The notes under the pieces: generated by a model
Database searches by the model: none
Seen by the model: the letters and a program-made list of their open reading frames with translations, nothing else
What the model was told of the DNA's origin: nothing
Shown here: one piece after another, positions 25,048 through 32,781 of the stretch
How positions within the stretch are numbered: position 1 is the first letter of the stretch
Layout of the letters: every line of letters begins with the position of its first letter
Translations under genes and position numbers: made by a program
Origin: DATKBT01 sp035546295
Lineage (GTDB): Bacteria; Acidobacteriota; Thermoanaerobaculia; Multivoradales; Multivoraceae
NCBI GenBank assembly: GCA_035546295.1
Contig: DATKBT010000030.1
Span: forward strand, 158,939-222,938
DNA: 64,000 nt
Direction: 5' to 3'

Positions 25048-25740
25048 CTGAAGAAGAACACCGCCGGTGCCGCCACCTCGACGGTCGAGGACTATCTCAA
25101 GTGCATCCTGGTGCGCGAGCAGCGGGTCGACGAAGGTCCGGTGCCGATGGGCGAGATCGCGGGCGCTCTCGACGTGGCGCCGGGGACGGTGACCGCGATG
25201 ATGAAGGCGCTCGCCGAATCGGCGCTGGTCACCTACGAGCCCTACAGCGGCGTCCGGCTGACCGACTCCGGGCGCGCGCTCGCCACTCACGTCCTGCGCC
25301 GTCACCGGCTGATCGAGCAGTTCCTGGTCGAGGTCATGGGGCTCGACTGGAGCGAGGTCCACGCCGAGGCGGAGCGGCTCGAGCACGCGGTCTCGGACCG
25401 GTTGATCGAGCGCATCGACGAGATGCTGGGGCGCCCCTCGGTCGATCCGCACGGAGATCCGATTCCGGATGCCCACGGCGTCCTGCCGGAGCAGGACGTG
25501 ATCTCGCTGCTCACCTGCGAAGTCGGGGAGCGGGTGCGGATCGTGCGCGTGCGCGATCAGAGCACCGACTTTCTCCGCCACCTCGACCGGGGAGGCCTGA
25601 TGCCGGGGGCCGAGATCACGGTGGTCGACCGCAACGAGGCCGCCGACACCCTCGAGCTCGAGATCGCGGGGCGCGAGCTGCCGCTCAGCCTGGGCCTGCG
25701 AGCCGGCGCCAAGATCCTGGTGGAGCCCACCGGGGCCTAG
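25048..25740 (+). CDS. DtxR/MntR-type metal-dependent transcriptional regulator
   Basis: An N-terminal winged helix (STVEDYLKCILVREQ ... MGEIAGALDVAPGTVTAMMK), a dimerisation/metal domain (HVLRRHRLIEQFLVEVMGLD, HAEAERLEHAVSDRLIERID with His/Glu ligands) and a C-terminal FeoA-like domain (EVGERVRIVRVRDQS...) follow the DtxR/IdeR order. The coding homology extends upstream of the first standard in-frame start, GTG 25111, which would cut off helix 1. I give CTG 25048 as a provisional start. Another option is GTG 25022, overlapping the squalene synthase stop, with one base missing before 25030. The end of the gene is certain. Iron- or manganese-responsive control of the preceding genes is possible but unproven. 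Confidence 0.8.
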   Translation: MKKNTAGAATSTVEDYLKCILVREQRVDEGPVPMGEIAGALDVAPGTVTAMMKALAESALVTYEPYSGVRLTDSGRALATHVLRRHRLIEQFLVEVMGLDWSEVHAEAERLEHAVSDRLIERIDEMLGRPSVDPHGDPIPDAHGVLPEQDVISLLTCEVGERVRIVRVRDQSTDFLRHLDRGGLMPGAEITVVDRNEAADTLELEIAGRELPLSLGLRAGAKILVEPTGA

Positions 25741-25866
25741 ACGCGAGCACGCTAGCGGCTAGCGGGCATCTTCAGAGGCCCCGAGCGGCGCCCGACTCGT
25801 CAGAGTTCGGGCGTCTTGCGAGGCTCCCCCTTGGGGGCTGGGGGGGAAAGAATGCCTAGCCTCGAA

Positions 25867-25900
25867 CCTGAGCCCGCGCCGCTTGCGGCGCTTGGGCGGG
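25867..25900. repeat. GC-rich hairpin module, copy 2
   Basis: Same GCGCC-gcttgc-GGCGC hairpin as 10965-11004, again directly 5' of the 74/75-base palindrome. Confidence 0.65.
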
Positions 25901-25909
25901 AAACATGAG

Positions 25910-25984
25910 CTAGCGGGCTCGTGGTATGAGCTCGCCTCGCTTTCGCGGCTCGTTGGGGAGTGGTGACAACCACGAACCCGCTAG
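25910..25984. repeat. 75-base palindromic element, copy 3
   Basis: Arms ctagcgggctcgtggt and accacgaacccgctag differ from perfect complementarity by one G-T wobble. The centre is diverged (ctcgcctcgctttcgcggc) but keeps cgttggggagtggtga. It lies 15 kb from copies 1 and 2. Confidence 0.8.
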
Positions 25985-26010
25985 CGGCTACTAGCCAGCA
26001 CATTCAGAGG

Positions 26011-27405
26011 CTAGGCGAACGAGCGGCCCTGGATGACGGCCCACAGGATCCAGAGGATGGCGATCGGTCCGATGAAGCGCAGCGCGAACTTCCACGCGCC
26101 GAACAGCGGGAAGCGCCCGTGCCCCTGCTCGAGCTCCTCGCGCTCGAGCTTCGAGCTGAGCAGCCAGCCGGCGAAGATCGCGGTCAGGAGTCCCCCGATC
26201 GGCAGGAACCAGTTCGAGACCGTGTAGTCGAGGGTGTCGAACACGCCGGTCGACAGCGACCCGAGAGGCTGCCAGCCGGAGAGCCCTGGGCTGGCGCCGA
26301 GCGAGAGCGCGCACGGGATCCCGAGCAGGAACACCGCGACCCCGACCACCGGCGCCGCCTTCTGTCGGGTCCAGCCGCGCACGTCGACCAGGTAGGAGAC
26401 CACCACCTCGAGGATCGAGATCGTCGAGGTCAGCGCGGCGAAGCCGACCAGGATGTAGAACAGCGGCCCCAGGATCTTGCCGAAGGCCATGCCGTAGAAC
26501 ATCTGCGGCAGGGTGGTGAACAGGATCGTCGCCGAGCGGCCGAAGGTGTCGGCGCGCTGCGCCTCGGGCACGCTGAAGATGATCGAGAACATGATGATGC
26601 AGGCGCACAGCGCGACCAGCGTGTCGAGCACACAGATGGCGAGCGAGGACTTCGGGATCGAGCTGTTGCGCGCCATGTAGGAGCCGTAGGTCACCATCGC
26701 TCCCATGCCCAGCGACAGCGTGAAGAAGGCGTGGCCGACCGCCTCGAGCGCGGCGTCGGCGTCGAGCGGCCCGATGTGGAAGAGGAAGCGCAGCGCCTCG
26801 CCGAAGCCCGGCGCCGAGATCGAGTTGAACAGCAGCAGCACGAGGATCGCGGCGAGCACCGGCATCAGGATCTTGGTCGTCCGCTCGATGCCGGCTTTGA
26901 CTCCCAGCATCACGACGCCGACGGTGAGCGCCATGAAGATCCCGTGGAACAGGATCTGGAGCGGCCCGTTGCCGAGGAAGGCGCCGAACGACTCGGCGAG
27001 CGCCGGCCCTTCGAGGTCGAAGCCGCGGACCGACCAGGCAATGCCCTTGCCGAAGTAGAAGACGGTCCAGCCGGCGATCACGGCGTAGTAGGAGAGGAGC
27101 ACGAAGCCCGTGATCACGCCGAGGCCGCCGGCGATCCGCCACGCGCTGCCGCCCGGCACGCCGGCGCCGAGGGTCGCGAACGCGGCGACGGGGTTGGTCT
27201 GGGTCCGCCGTCCGATCAGCACCTCGGCGAACATGATCGGCGCGCCGATCAACACGACGGCGACCAAGTAGACCAGGACGAAGGAACCGCCCTCGTTGGC
27301 GTAGGTGATGTAGGGGAACTTCCAGATGTTCCCCAGGCCGATCGCCGATCCGACCGCCGCGAGGACGAAGCCGAGACGTCCGAAGGTTCCCCGATCAGCG
27401 GCCAT
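26011..27405 (-). CDS. Sodium-dependent transporter, neurotransmitter:sodium symporter (SNF) family
   Basis: LeuT-fold Na+-coupled uptake, in bacteria usually of amino acids. The N-terminus GRLGFVLAAVGSAIGLGNIW KFPY (shown split), with its Na+-site Gly/Ala residues, is diagnostic. NEGGSFVLVYLVAVVLIGAP is TM2 with the family's Gly-Gly. Ten or more further hydrophobic spans follow over 464 residues. ATG 27405 has a ggaaggag ribosome site. The C-terminus has an extra charged SKLEREELEQGHGRF linker before the last span. The substrate cannot be assigned. Confidence 0.92.
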   Translation of the reverse strand: MAADRGTFGRLGFVLAAVGSAIGLGNIWKFPYITYANEGGSFVLVYLVAVVLIGAPIMFAEVLIGRRTQTNPVAAFATLGAGVPGGSAWRIAGGLGVITGFVLLSYYAVIAGWTVFYFGKGIAWSVRGFDLEGPALAESFGAFLGNGPLQILFHGIFMALTVGVVMLGVKAGIERTTKILMPVLAAILVLLLFNSISAPGFGEALRFLFHIGPLDADAALEAVGHAFFTLSLGMGAMVTYGSYMARNSSIPKSSLAICVLDTLVALCACIIMFSIIFSVPEAQRADTFGRSATILFTTLPQMFYGMAFGKILGPLFYILVGFAALTSTISILEVVVSYLVDVRGWTRQKAAPVVGVAVFLLGIPCALSLGASPGLSGWQPLGSLSTGVFDTLDYTVSNWFLPIGGLLTAIFAGWLLSSKLEREELEQGHGRFPLFGAWKFALRFIGPIAILWILWAVIQGRSFA

Positions 27406-27583
27406 CGTGGCGCTCCTTCCGCGGTTCGTGACAGCGACGCGTGAGTCCCCAGCGCGTGAGAGACCAAGCGAGCGGGCGGCAAAAATCGTCGGCAGAGTAG
27501 CACAGCGATCGGGGCCGCTGTGGCTCGCGCGGGCACGCCTGCGGACCCAGGCGCGCTGGATTTCGGGGCGCCGCCGCGCTGTG

Positions 27584-30500
27584 CTACGGCGTCTGTGCGG
27601 GGGCCGGCAGCGTCGAGCGAACGTCGCCGATCTCGCGCGTCAGCCACTCCCGACGGTAGGCGTCGAGCTCGGGCGTCGACGGATAGGGCTCGGTGTACGG
27701 ATAGCCGCTCATCGCCCGGAAGGGCAGCGGCTCCGCCGAGGTCGCGCGCCAGGTGTTCTCGTCGGCGTCCTTGTCCCAGCCGTGGCTCTCGAGGAACAGC
27801 GTGCGCCTCGTTCCCGGCGCCACCGGCGGCAGCTCGGAGGCGTCGAAGCGCAGCCGAACCTCGTCGCCCGCGGCGAGGACGACGAGTCGGTCGTCGGGCT
27901 CGGCGAGCAGCTCGGCGACGTCGCCGAGGCGCGTGTAGCGCCCGGACATCGGCTGCCAGGGAGACTCCGTCGTGACGGCGGAATAGTCGGGCTCGTGCGG
28001 GGCGTTCGGTGCGCGCCGGACGATCCGCGAGAAACCTCGCTCACGCAGCTCGGCGCTCGCCGGCAGGAGCTCGGCGACGACCCTCGCCTGATCGTCGCGC
28101 GTCTCGGTGCTCCAGGCGATGCGGTCCCAGTGAAGCCAGCGCGAGGAGACGATGCGCAGGCGGCTCGCGCCCTCTGGCAACGGCGGCGTGTCGACGACGG
28201 TGGTCTTGGTCTTGCCTGCGGGAAACCCCATCGGATCGACCAGCGCGCGCCAGCCCTGCGCCGTCTCGACCTCGAGTCGGGTCTGGATCAGCTCGAGGTC
28301 GGAGCGCTGGGCCGCGGCGAGGTTGAGGCTGGCGTCAGCAGGGAAGATCCAACCGTCGAGGAGGAGGCGCACCGGAGCGGCGGGCGCCTCGCCCAGGTCG
28401 AAGGTGAACGTCCAGGGGCGCTCGACGATCCCCTGGTAGTCGCCGACCGGGTAGCCGTCGGCGTAGACGTCGTCGCGGGCGCGCACGCGCTCGGTGACGT
28501 CGCGGCCGCGCCCGTCTCGAGCCGAGGCGACCGGTCGCACTCCACCGGTGAGCAGCACCCGCTCGTCGAGCGCGCCCTCGGGAGCGGGCCCGGCGAAGAT
28601 CCGCAGCGAGCTCGCGGCCTCGGTCTCGCTCGGGTGGTCGACCACCCACAGCTTCACGTGGTCGAAGTAGGCGGCCTCCCAGAGCTCCTCGGTGATCCGC
28701 AGGTCGTAGAAGCCGTCGCGCGGCGCGGCGCCGTCGACGCGCACCAGCTCAGTCGGGTCGGAGCCCGCCCACACCCCGGGCGCGACCGGCATGCCGAGCG
28801 GGGCCCCCCACAGCAGATCGGTGACGAAACGGACGCGCTCCCCGTCCCAGGTATAGAGGTAGGGGCAGCTCCCCTTGAGCACCTGCTCCTCGACCACGAG
28901 CTGATCGCCTTCGGGCGCGATCCGGTGCTGGGGAACGCCGTTCGCCCAGACCACCCGCAGCGAGTCGGCCTGGCGATGCCGCCCCAGCCCGAGGTGGGTG
29001 ATCGGCTCGGTGACCTCGCGGTACTGGTAGGCCGATCCCACCCGCACCTCGAGCGTGGCGCCGAGGCCGAAGACGTTGTTCTTGTCGTTGCCCTGGACCA
29101 GCCCGCGCAGGCTCACCCGCAGCCAGTGGTGGGCGTTGCCCCCCTGGTTGGTGAGCTGCACCAGACCGCTCGAGCCTGCCACCAGCAGGTCGAGGTCGCC
29201 GTCTCCGTCCAGGTCGCTTGCCTCCACCGCGACGAGATTCGACAGCATACCGGCTCCACCGCCGACGGGCAGCGGAACGAAGCGGCCGTCGCGCTGCTGC
29301 AGGACGTGGAGCGCGCCGCCCGCGATCACGGCCAGGTCGAGGCGGCCGTCGTTGTCGAGGTCGAGCAACTCGAGGTCGGTGACCTCCCCCGTGATCGGAG
29401 GCAGCGCCAGTGGCGAGGGGGCGAAGCGGCCGTCGGCGTTGCGCAGGATCCTGAGCTCGTTCCCCCCCAGCACCAGGTCGGGGCGGCCGTCGTTGTCGAG
29501 ATCGCCGACCGCGACGGCGCGCAGCCCGGTCAGGCCGTCGACATCGGTCAAGCCGGCGGTCTCCGTGCGGTCGCCGAAGTGACCCTGGTGCTGGTTGTCG
29601 AGCCAGAGCAGGCCGCTCCGACCCCAGGCCACGAGGTCGGTGACCTCGCTGCGGTCGAGGTCGCGCGCCAGGATCCCGCCGGAGGGCACCGGGATCTCGG
29701 GAAAGGCGCGCGCGCCGACGTCCTCGAGGGGGCCCTCGAGCTTGTTGCGGTAGAGGATCGCCGTGCCCGGCGAGCCGGCGGCTCCCCCCGGTCGCACCAC
29801 GACCAGGTCGAGGTCGCCCTCGCTGTCGAAGTCGATGGGAGCTGCGGCGCTGGCGGTGATGCCCGCGAGACCGAGCTCGGCGGTGGCGTTCGTGAACGAG
29901 CCGCCCTCCGTGCCCCGCCAGAACGTCAGCGGTGCCCCTTCGCCGAAGGCGAGGAGGTCGAGGTGACCGTCGTTGTCGAGGTCGACCAGCTCGAGCTTGC
30001 TGGCGCGTCCGGCGTCGAGACGTCTCGCGCCGGCGCCCGCGGAGAGCTGCAGCAGGACGCCCCCCTGCGCGTCGCCGACCGTTCGGGCGGTGTCGGGCAC
30101 ACCGTCGCCGTCGAGATCGGCGGCCACCAGCCCGGTTCCGCGCGCGGGGGTTTCGTCGCGCGGCAGGACCGCCCAGGTGACCTCCAGCGGCTCGCCGAAC
30201 GCGGTGGCCGGAGGCTCGGCCACGAAGCGCGTCACCGGGATGCCGGGCAGCCCGATGTAGAGCGCGGCCTGGCTGGTCTTGAACATCGGCTCGCCCTTGA
30301 CCGCATGGCCGAGCCGGAGTGCCGGCGTGCGAGCCGCTGCCATGTCCCCCGACTCGAGGGCGTCGATCAACGGCTCCATCGCGCGTTGGAGCAGCGGCTG
30401 CCCTTGCCACAGCAGCTCGCGGACCCGGAGGTAGACGGCGGAGGCGGTGGCGCGATCGCCTGCCTCGATCGCGCGACGCCCGTGCTCGAGCAGGACCAGG

Positions 30501-31045
30501 AGGTTCTCCGGGCGCAGCCGCACCAGCCGCTCCAATGCCGCGCCCGCGGCTTCGGACGCCGCCTCGCTCCGGTAGGTGTCGGCGTGCCGCAAGAGCGCGT
30601 ACTGGATTCGCGGGTCCTCGGGGGCGGCGTCAGCGGCGCGCCGGTAGAGCTCGAGCGCCACCTCGGGCTCGCTCATCCAGGCGGCGATGTCGGCCTTGAT
30701 CGCGAGCAGGTCGGGCCGGTCTCGCGCGCGAGTCAGGGCGAGGTTGATCGCGGCGAGGGCGGGTTGGGTGCTCTGAGTGCGCAGGCGCGCGATCGCGAGG
30801 TCGGCGAAGCCGAGCGGGTCGGCCGGCTCGAGCCGGGTGATCTCGAGAAAGGTCTCTGCGGCCGCCTCGTTCTCCTCGTTCTCGAGCTGCGAGATGCCGA
30901 GGTTGCGCAGCTCGAGCGCCTGGACGCTGGGGGGGCGTGGCGCCGGCTGAGCGCTGGTGCGATTGCGCGACAGCGCCACCAGCAGGACGAGCACCACGCC
31001 CGAGAAGAGCAGGGAGACGAGGATGCGGACGGCGAGCGGGCGCAT
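27584..31045 (-). CDS. TPR / FG-GAP (VCBS) / ASPIC repeat protein, membrane-anchored
   Basis: A 1153-residue protein with one N-terminal membrane anchor (VRILVSLLFSGVVLVLLVAL). Residues about 35-240 are tetratricopeptide-like (NLGISQLENEENEAAAETFL; IKADIAAWMSEPEVALELYR). From about 300 to 650 there are FG-GAP/VCBS calcium-type repeats built on DLDGDG or DLDNDG (AADLDGDGVPD, VDLDNDGHLDL, ASDLDGDGDLDLL). An ASPIC/UnbV domain follows (NAHHWLRVSLRG ... GLGRHRQADSLRVVWANG). The last ~400 residues contain no family I recognise. Such proteins are exported and are thought to bind ligands or scaffold at the surface; no enzyme motif is seen. The next gene on the strand, the AI-2E-type transporter, lies 141 bases upstream. 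Confidence 0.85.
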   Translation of the reverse strand: MRPLAVRILVSLLFSGVVLVLLVALSRNRTSAQPAPRPPSVQALELRNLGISQLENEENEAAAETFLEITRLEPADPLGFADLAIARLRTQSTQPALAAINLALTRARDRPDLLAIKADIAAWMSEPEVALELYRRAADAAPEDPRIQYALLRHADTYRSEAASEAAGAALERLVRLRPENLLVLLEHGRRAIEAGDRATASAVYLRVRELLWQGQPLLQRAMEPLIDALESGDMAAARTPALRLGHAVKGEPMFKTSQAALYIGLPGIPVTRFVAEPPATAFGEPLEVTWAVLPRDETPARGTGLVAADLDGDGVPDTARTVGDAQGGVLLQLSAGAGARRLDAGRASKLELVDLDNDGHLDLLAFGEGAPLTFWRGTEGGSFTNATAELGLAGITASAAAPIDFDSEGDLDLVVVRPGGAAGSPGTAILYRNKLEGPLEDVGARAFPEIPVPSGGILARDLDRSEVTDLVAWGRSGLLWLDNQHQGHFGDRTETAGLTDVDGLTGLRAVAVGDLDNDGRPDLVLGGNELRILRNADGRFAPSPLALPPITGEVTDLELLDLDNDGRLDLAVIAGGALHVLQQRDGRFVPLPVGGGAGMLSNLVAVEASDLDGDGDLDLLVAGSSGLVQLTNQGGNAHHWLRVSLRGLVQGNDKNNVFGLGATLEVRVGSAYQYREVTEPITHLGLGRHRQADSLRVVWANGVPQHRIAPEGDQLVVEEQVLKGSCPYLYTWDGERVRFVTDLLWGAPLGMPVAPGVWAGSDPTELVRVDGAAPRDGFYDLRITEELWEAAYFDHVKLWVVDHPSETEAASSLRIFAGPAPEGALDERVLLTGGVRPVASARDGRGRDVTERVRARDDVYADGYPVGDYQGIVERPWTFTFDLGEAPAAPVRLLLDGWIFPADASLNLAAAQRSDLELIQTRLEVETAQGWRALVDPMGFPAGKTKTTVVDTPPLPEGASRLRIVSSRWLHWDRIAWSTETRDDQARVVAELLPASAELRERGFSRIVRRAPNAPHEPDYSAVTTESPWQPMSGRYTRLGDVAELLAEPDDRLVVLAAGDEVRLRFDASELPPVAPGTRRTLFLESHGWDKDADENTWRATSAEPLPFRAMSGYPYTEPYPSTPELDAYRREWLTREIGDVRSTLPAPAQTP

Positions 31046-31186
31046 GGCAGGATCTTACTGCGATCGTCACGGACGGCAGGCGCGAGCCGTGAGGGGCCGC
31101 CATCGCGTCGAAACCCTCGGCGCCGGCCGAGCGGGTCGCACACGTCAGGTCAGCGCCGATCAGACCGTCGATCAGATCATCGCCGA

Positions 31187-32359
31187 TCAGATCGTCCTCT
31201 CCGGTCCACTCGGCGCCTCCTTCCGCGCTCCGTCCGGGGCCACGAGCGAAGACGCTGCGGGCGCCGCCGGCAGCCACTTGCGGAAGGTTCGCCCGTAGAT
31301 GTGCCAGACGGTGACGAAGAGAGCGGCCACGATCGGGCCGACGATGAAGCCGACCGCTCCGAACAGGAGGATTCCCCCGAGGGTGCTGAGCAGGGTCAGG
31401 AGGTCCGACATCCGGGCGTCATGGCCGATGAGGCGGGGGCGCAGGAAGTTGTCCACGGTGCTGACCACCAGAGCGCACCACGCCAGGAGTCCGATCGCCG
31501 CTCCGACCCTCTCGATCAGGAAGAGGTAGACGACCGCCGGGATCCAGACCAGCGCGGCGCCGACCGCCGGGATCACCGACAACACCGCCATGATCGTTCC
31601 CCAGAAGGCAGCTCCCGGGACTCCGACGAACCAGAAGGCCAGACCCGCCGCAGCACCCTGGATCGCGCCGATCAGCAGCGAACCCTTGATCGTGGCGCGG
31701 GTCACCGATACGAAGCGCTCGAGCATCTCCTCCTTCTCGCTCGTCCCCAGGGGGATGTAGGAGAGGATCGTTTGCAGGATCTCGGGCCCGTCCTTCAGAA
31801 AGAAGAACATCGCGTAGAGGAGCACGAACAGCTGGAGGAAGAAGTTCAGCGTCCCGCGGGTGGCCGCGGCGAGGTTGCCCATCAGGGCGGGGCCGGCGCG
31901 CCCGGCCAGCTCGCGGAACTGCTCCGCCAGCTGTCCCCCCTCGGGGAGGATCCGGTCGGCGAACGGGATCCTGGAGACGAGGTTGCGCAGGTCGGCCAGT
32001 CGCCCCGCCTCGTCCCGGAACCACTCCTCGGCGCCCTGGCTGACCTGCACGGCTTCGGAGGCGACCATGGTCAGGAACCCCGCCAGCGGAACCGCGACGC
32101 CCAGCAGCAGCACGAGGATGACCAGGAGCGCGGCGAGCGCCCGCCGCCCGCGCAGCCGGCGCAGCCGGCGCAGCACCCATCGATACGGTGGATGCGCCAG
32201 CCCCGCGAACACCGCAGCGAGCAGCACCGCCAGCAGGAACGGGCGGATCACCAGGACGAAGAGGAGAGAGATGCCGGCAACCAGGCTCAGCAGGAATGCC
32301 TGCTGGAAGCGGCGAGCTCCGCGAACCGGAGCGGGATCCGAGGCGGAGCCCTCTCTCAT
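31187..32359 (-). CDS. AI-2E family transporter (PerM-type permease)
   Basis: A 390-residue polytopic membrane protein of the AI-2E exporter superfamily. The early TM pair is AFLLSLVAGISLLFVLVIRP. A central soluble helical stretch (VQVSQGAEEWFRDEAGRLADL) follows, then a conserved block of hydrophobic spans with GAIQGAAAGLAFWFVGVPGA and a final RLIGHDARMSDLLTLLSTLG segment typical of the family. Some members export autoinducer-2 and others move Na+ or have unknown substrates, so quorum signalling should not be assumed. The short C-terminus after VTVWHIYGRTFRKWL is polar. Confidence 0.88.
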   Translation of the reverse strand: MREGSASDPAPVRGARRFQQAFLLSLVAGISLLFVLVIRPFLLAVLLAAVFAGLAHPPYRWVLRRLRRLRGRRALAALLVILVLLLGVAVPLAGFLTMVASEAVQVSQGAEEWFRDEAGRLADLRNLVSRIPFADRILPEGGQLAEQFRELAGRAGPALMGNLAAATRGTLNFFLQLFVLLYAMFFFLKDGPEILQTILSYIPLGTSEKEEMLERFVSVTRATIKGSLLIGAIQGAAAGLAFWFVGVPGAAFWGTIMAVLSVIPAVGAALVWIPAVVYLFLIERVGAAIGLLAWCALVVSTVDNFLRPRLIGHDARMSDLLTLLSTLGGILLFGAVGFIVGPIVAALFVTVWHIYGRTFRKWLPAAPAASSLVAPDGARKEAPSGPERTI

Positions 32360-32781
32360 GCCGTGAGCCTAGCCGAGGTCGTGGCCCGCCGGTTCCCGCT
32401 CGGCGGCGCCGCTTCGCCGTGGACCAGGTGCGCGGCGCCTCCCCGGAGCCGTGCCGGCGTCGGCGTGCGAGCCGCGTCGCGCGGAGGATCGTGGCTCAGT
32501 ACATCGTGGCTCAGTCCTGAGCCACTACCGCGCGAAGAGCGAGTGGACCGAAGTCACCTGGATCGGGTCGGGCGGACCGCGAGCGGCGGCCAGACGGGAG
32601 GGGGCACGGCGGCGGCGCCGGGCTGCTCGGTCGACCTCGGGGCCGAGGTGCCTGCGCACCGACCGGGCAGCACCTGCGCGGCGCGTCTAGCGGTGCGGGA
32701 GCGGAGGCTGCGAGAATCGCCCGGAGCCGCTTCCTCGTCCCGCAATCCGAGAGGTCCGGAGTCGACCCGTTGTCGAAGCCC
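32360..32781. other. Divergent 0.42-kb region with a hairpin, no gene
   Basis: This lies between the AI-2E-type transporter and SpoIIE phosphatase starts, which point away from each other. A directly repeated atcgtggctcagt (32488-32500, 32503-32515) runs into a 9-bp inverted repeat GTGGCTCAG/CTGAGCCAC (32506-32525). That hairpin could serve as an operator or attenuator. No other structure was found. Confidence 0.5.

Larger units (their letters stand above)
25741..26010. other. Repeat-filled intergenic region
   Basis: A 270-base gap between convergent genes. It holds the hairpin module (25867-25900) and palindrome copy 3 (25910-25984). The two ends of the gap carry related sequences: gctagcggct followed by ttcagaggc at 25751-25780, and the same two blocks at 25980-26011. 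No gene seen. Confidence 0.7.

Noticed and set aside
32506..32525. Intrinsic terminator between the AI-2E-type transporter and SpoIIE genes
   Set aside because: A 9-bp hairpin is present, but no T-run follows and the flanking genes diverge, so a terminator is not expected. Kept only as a possible operator.
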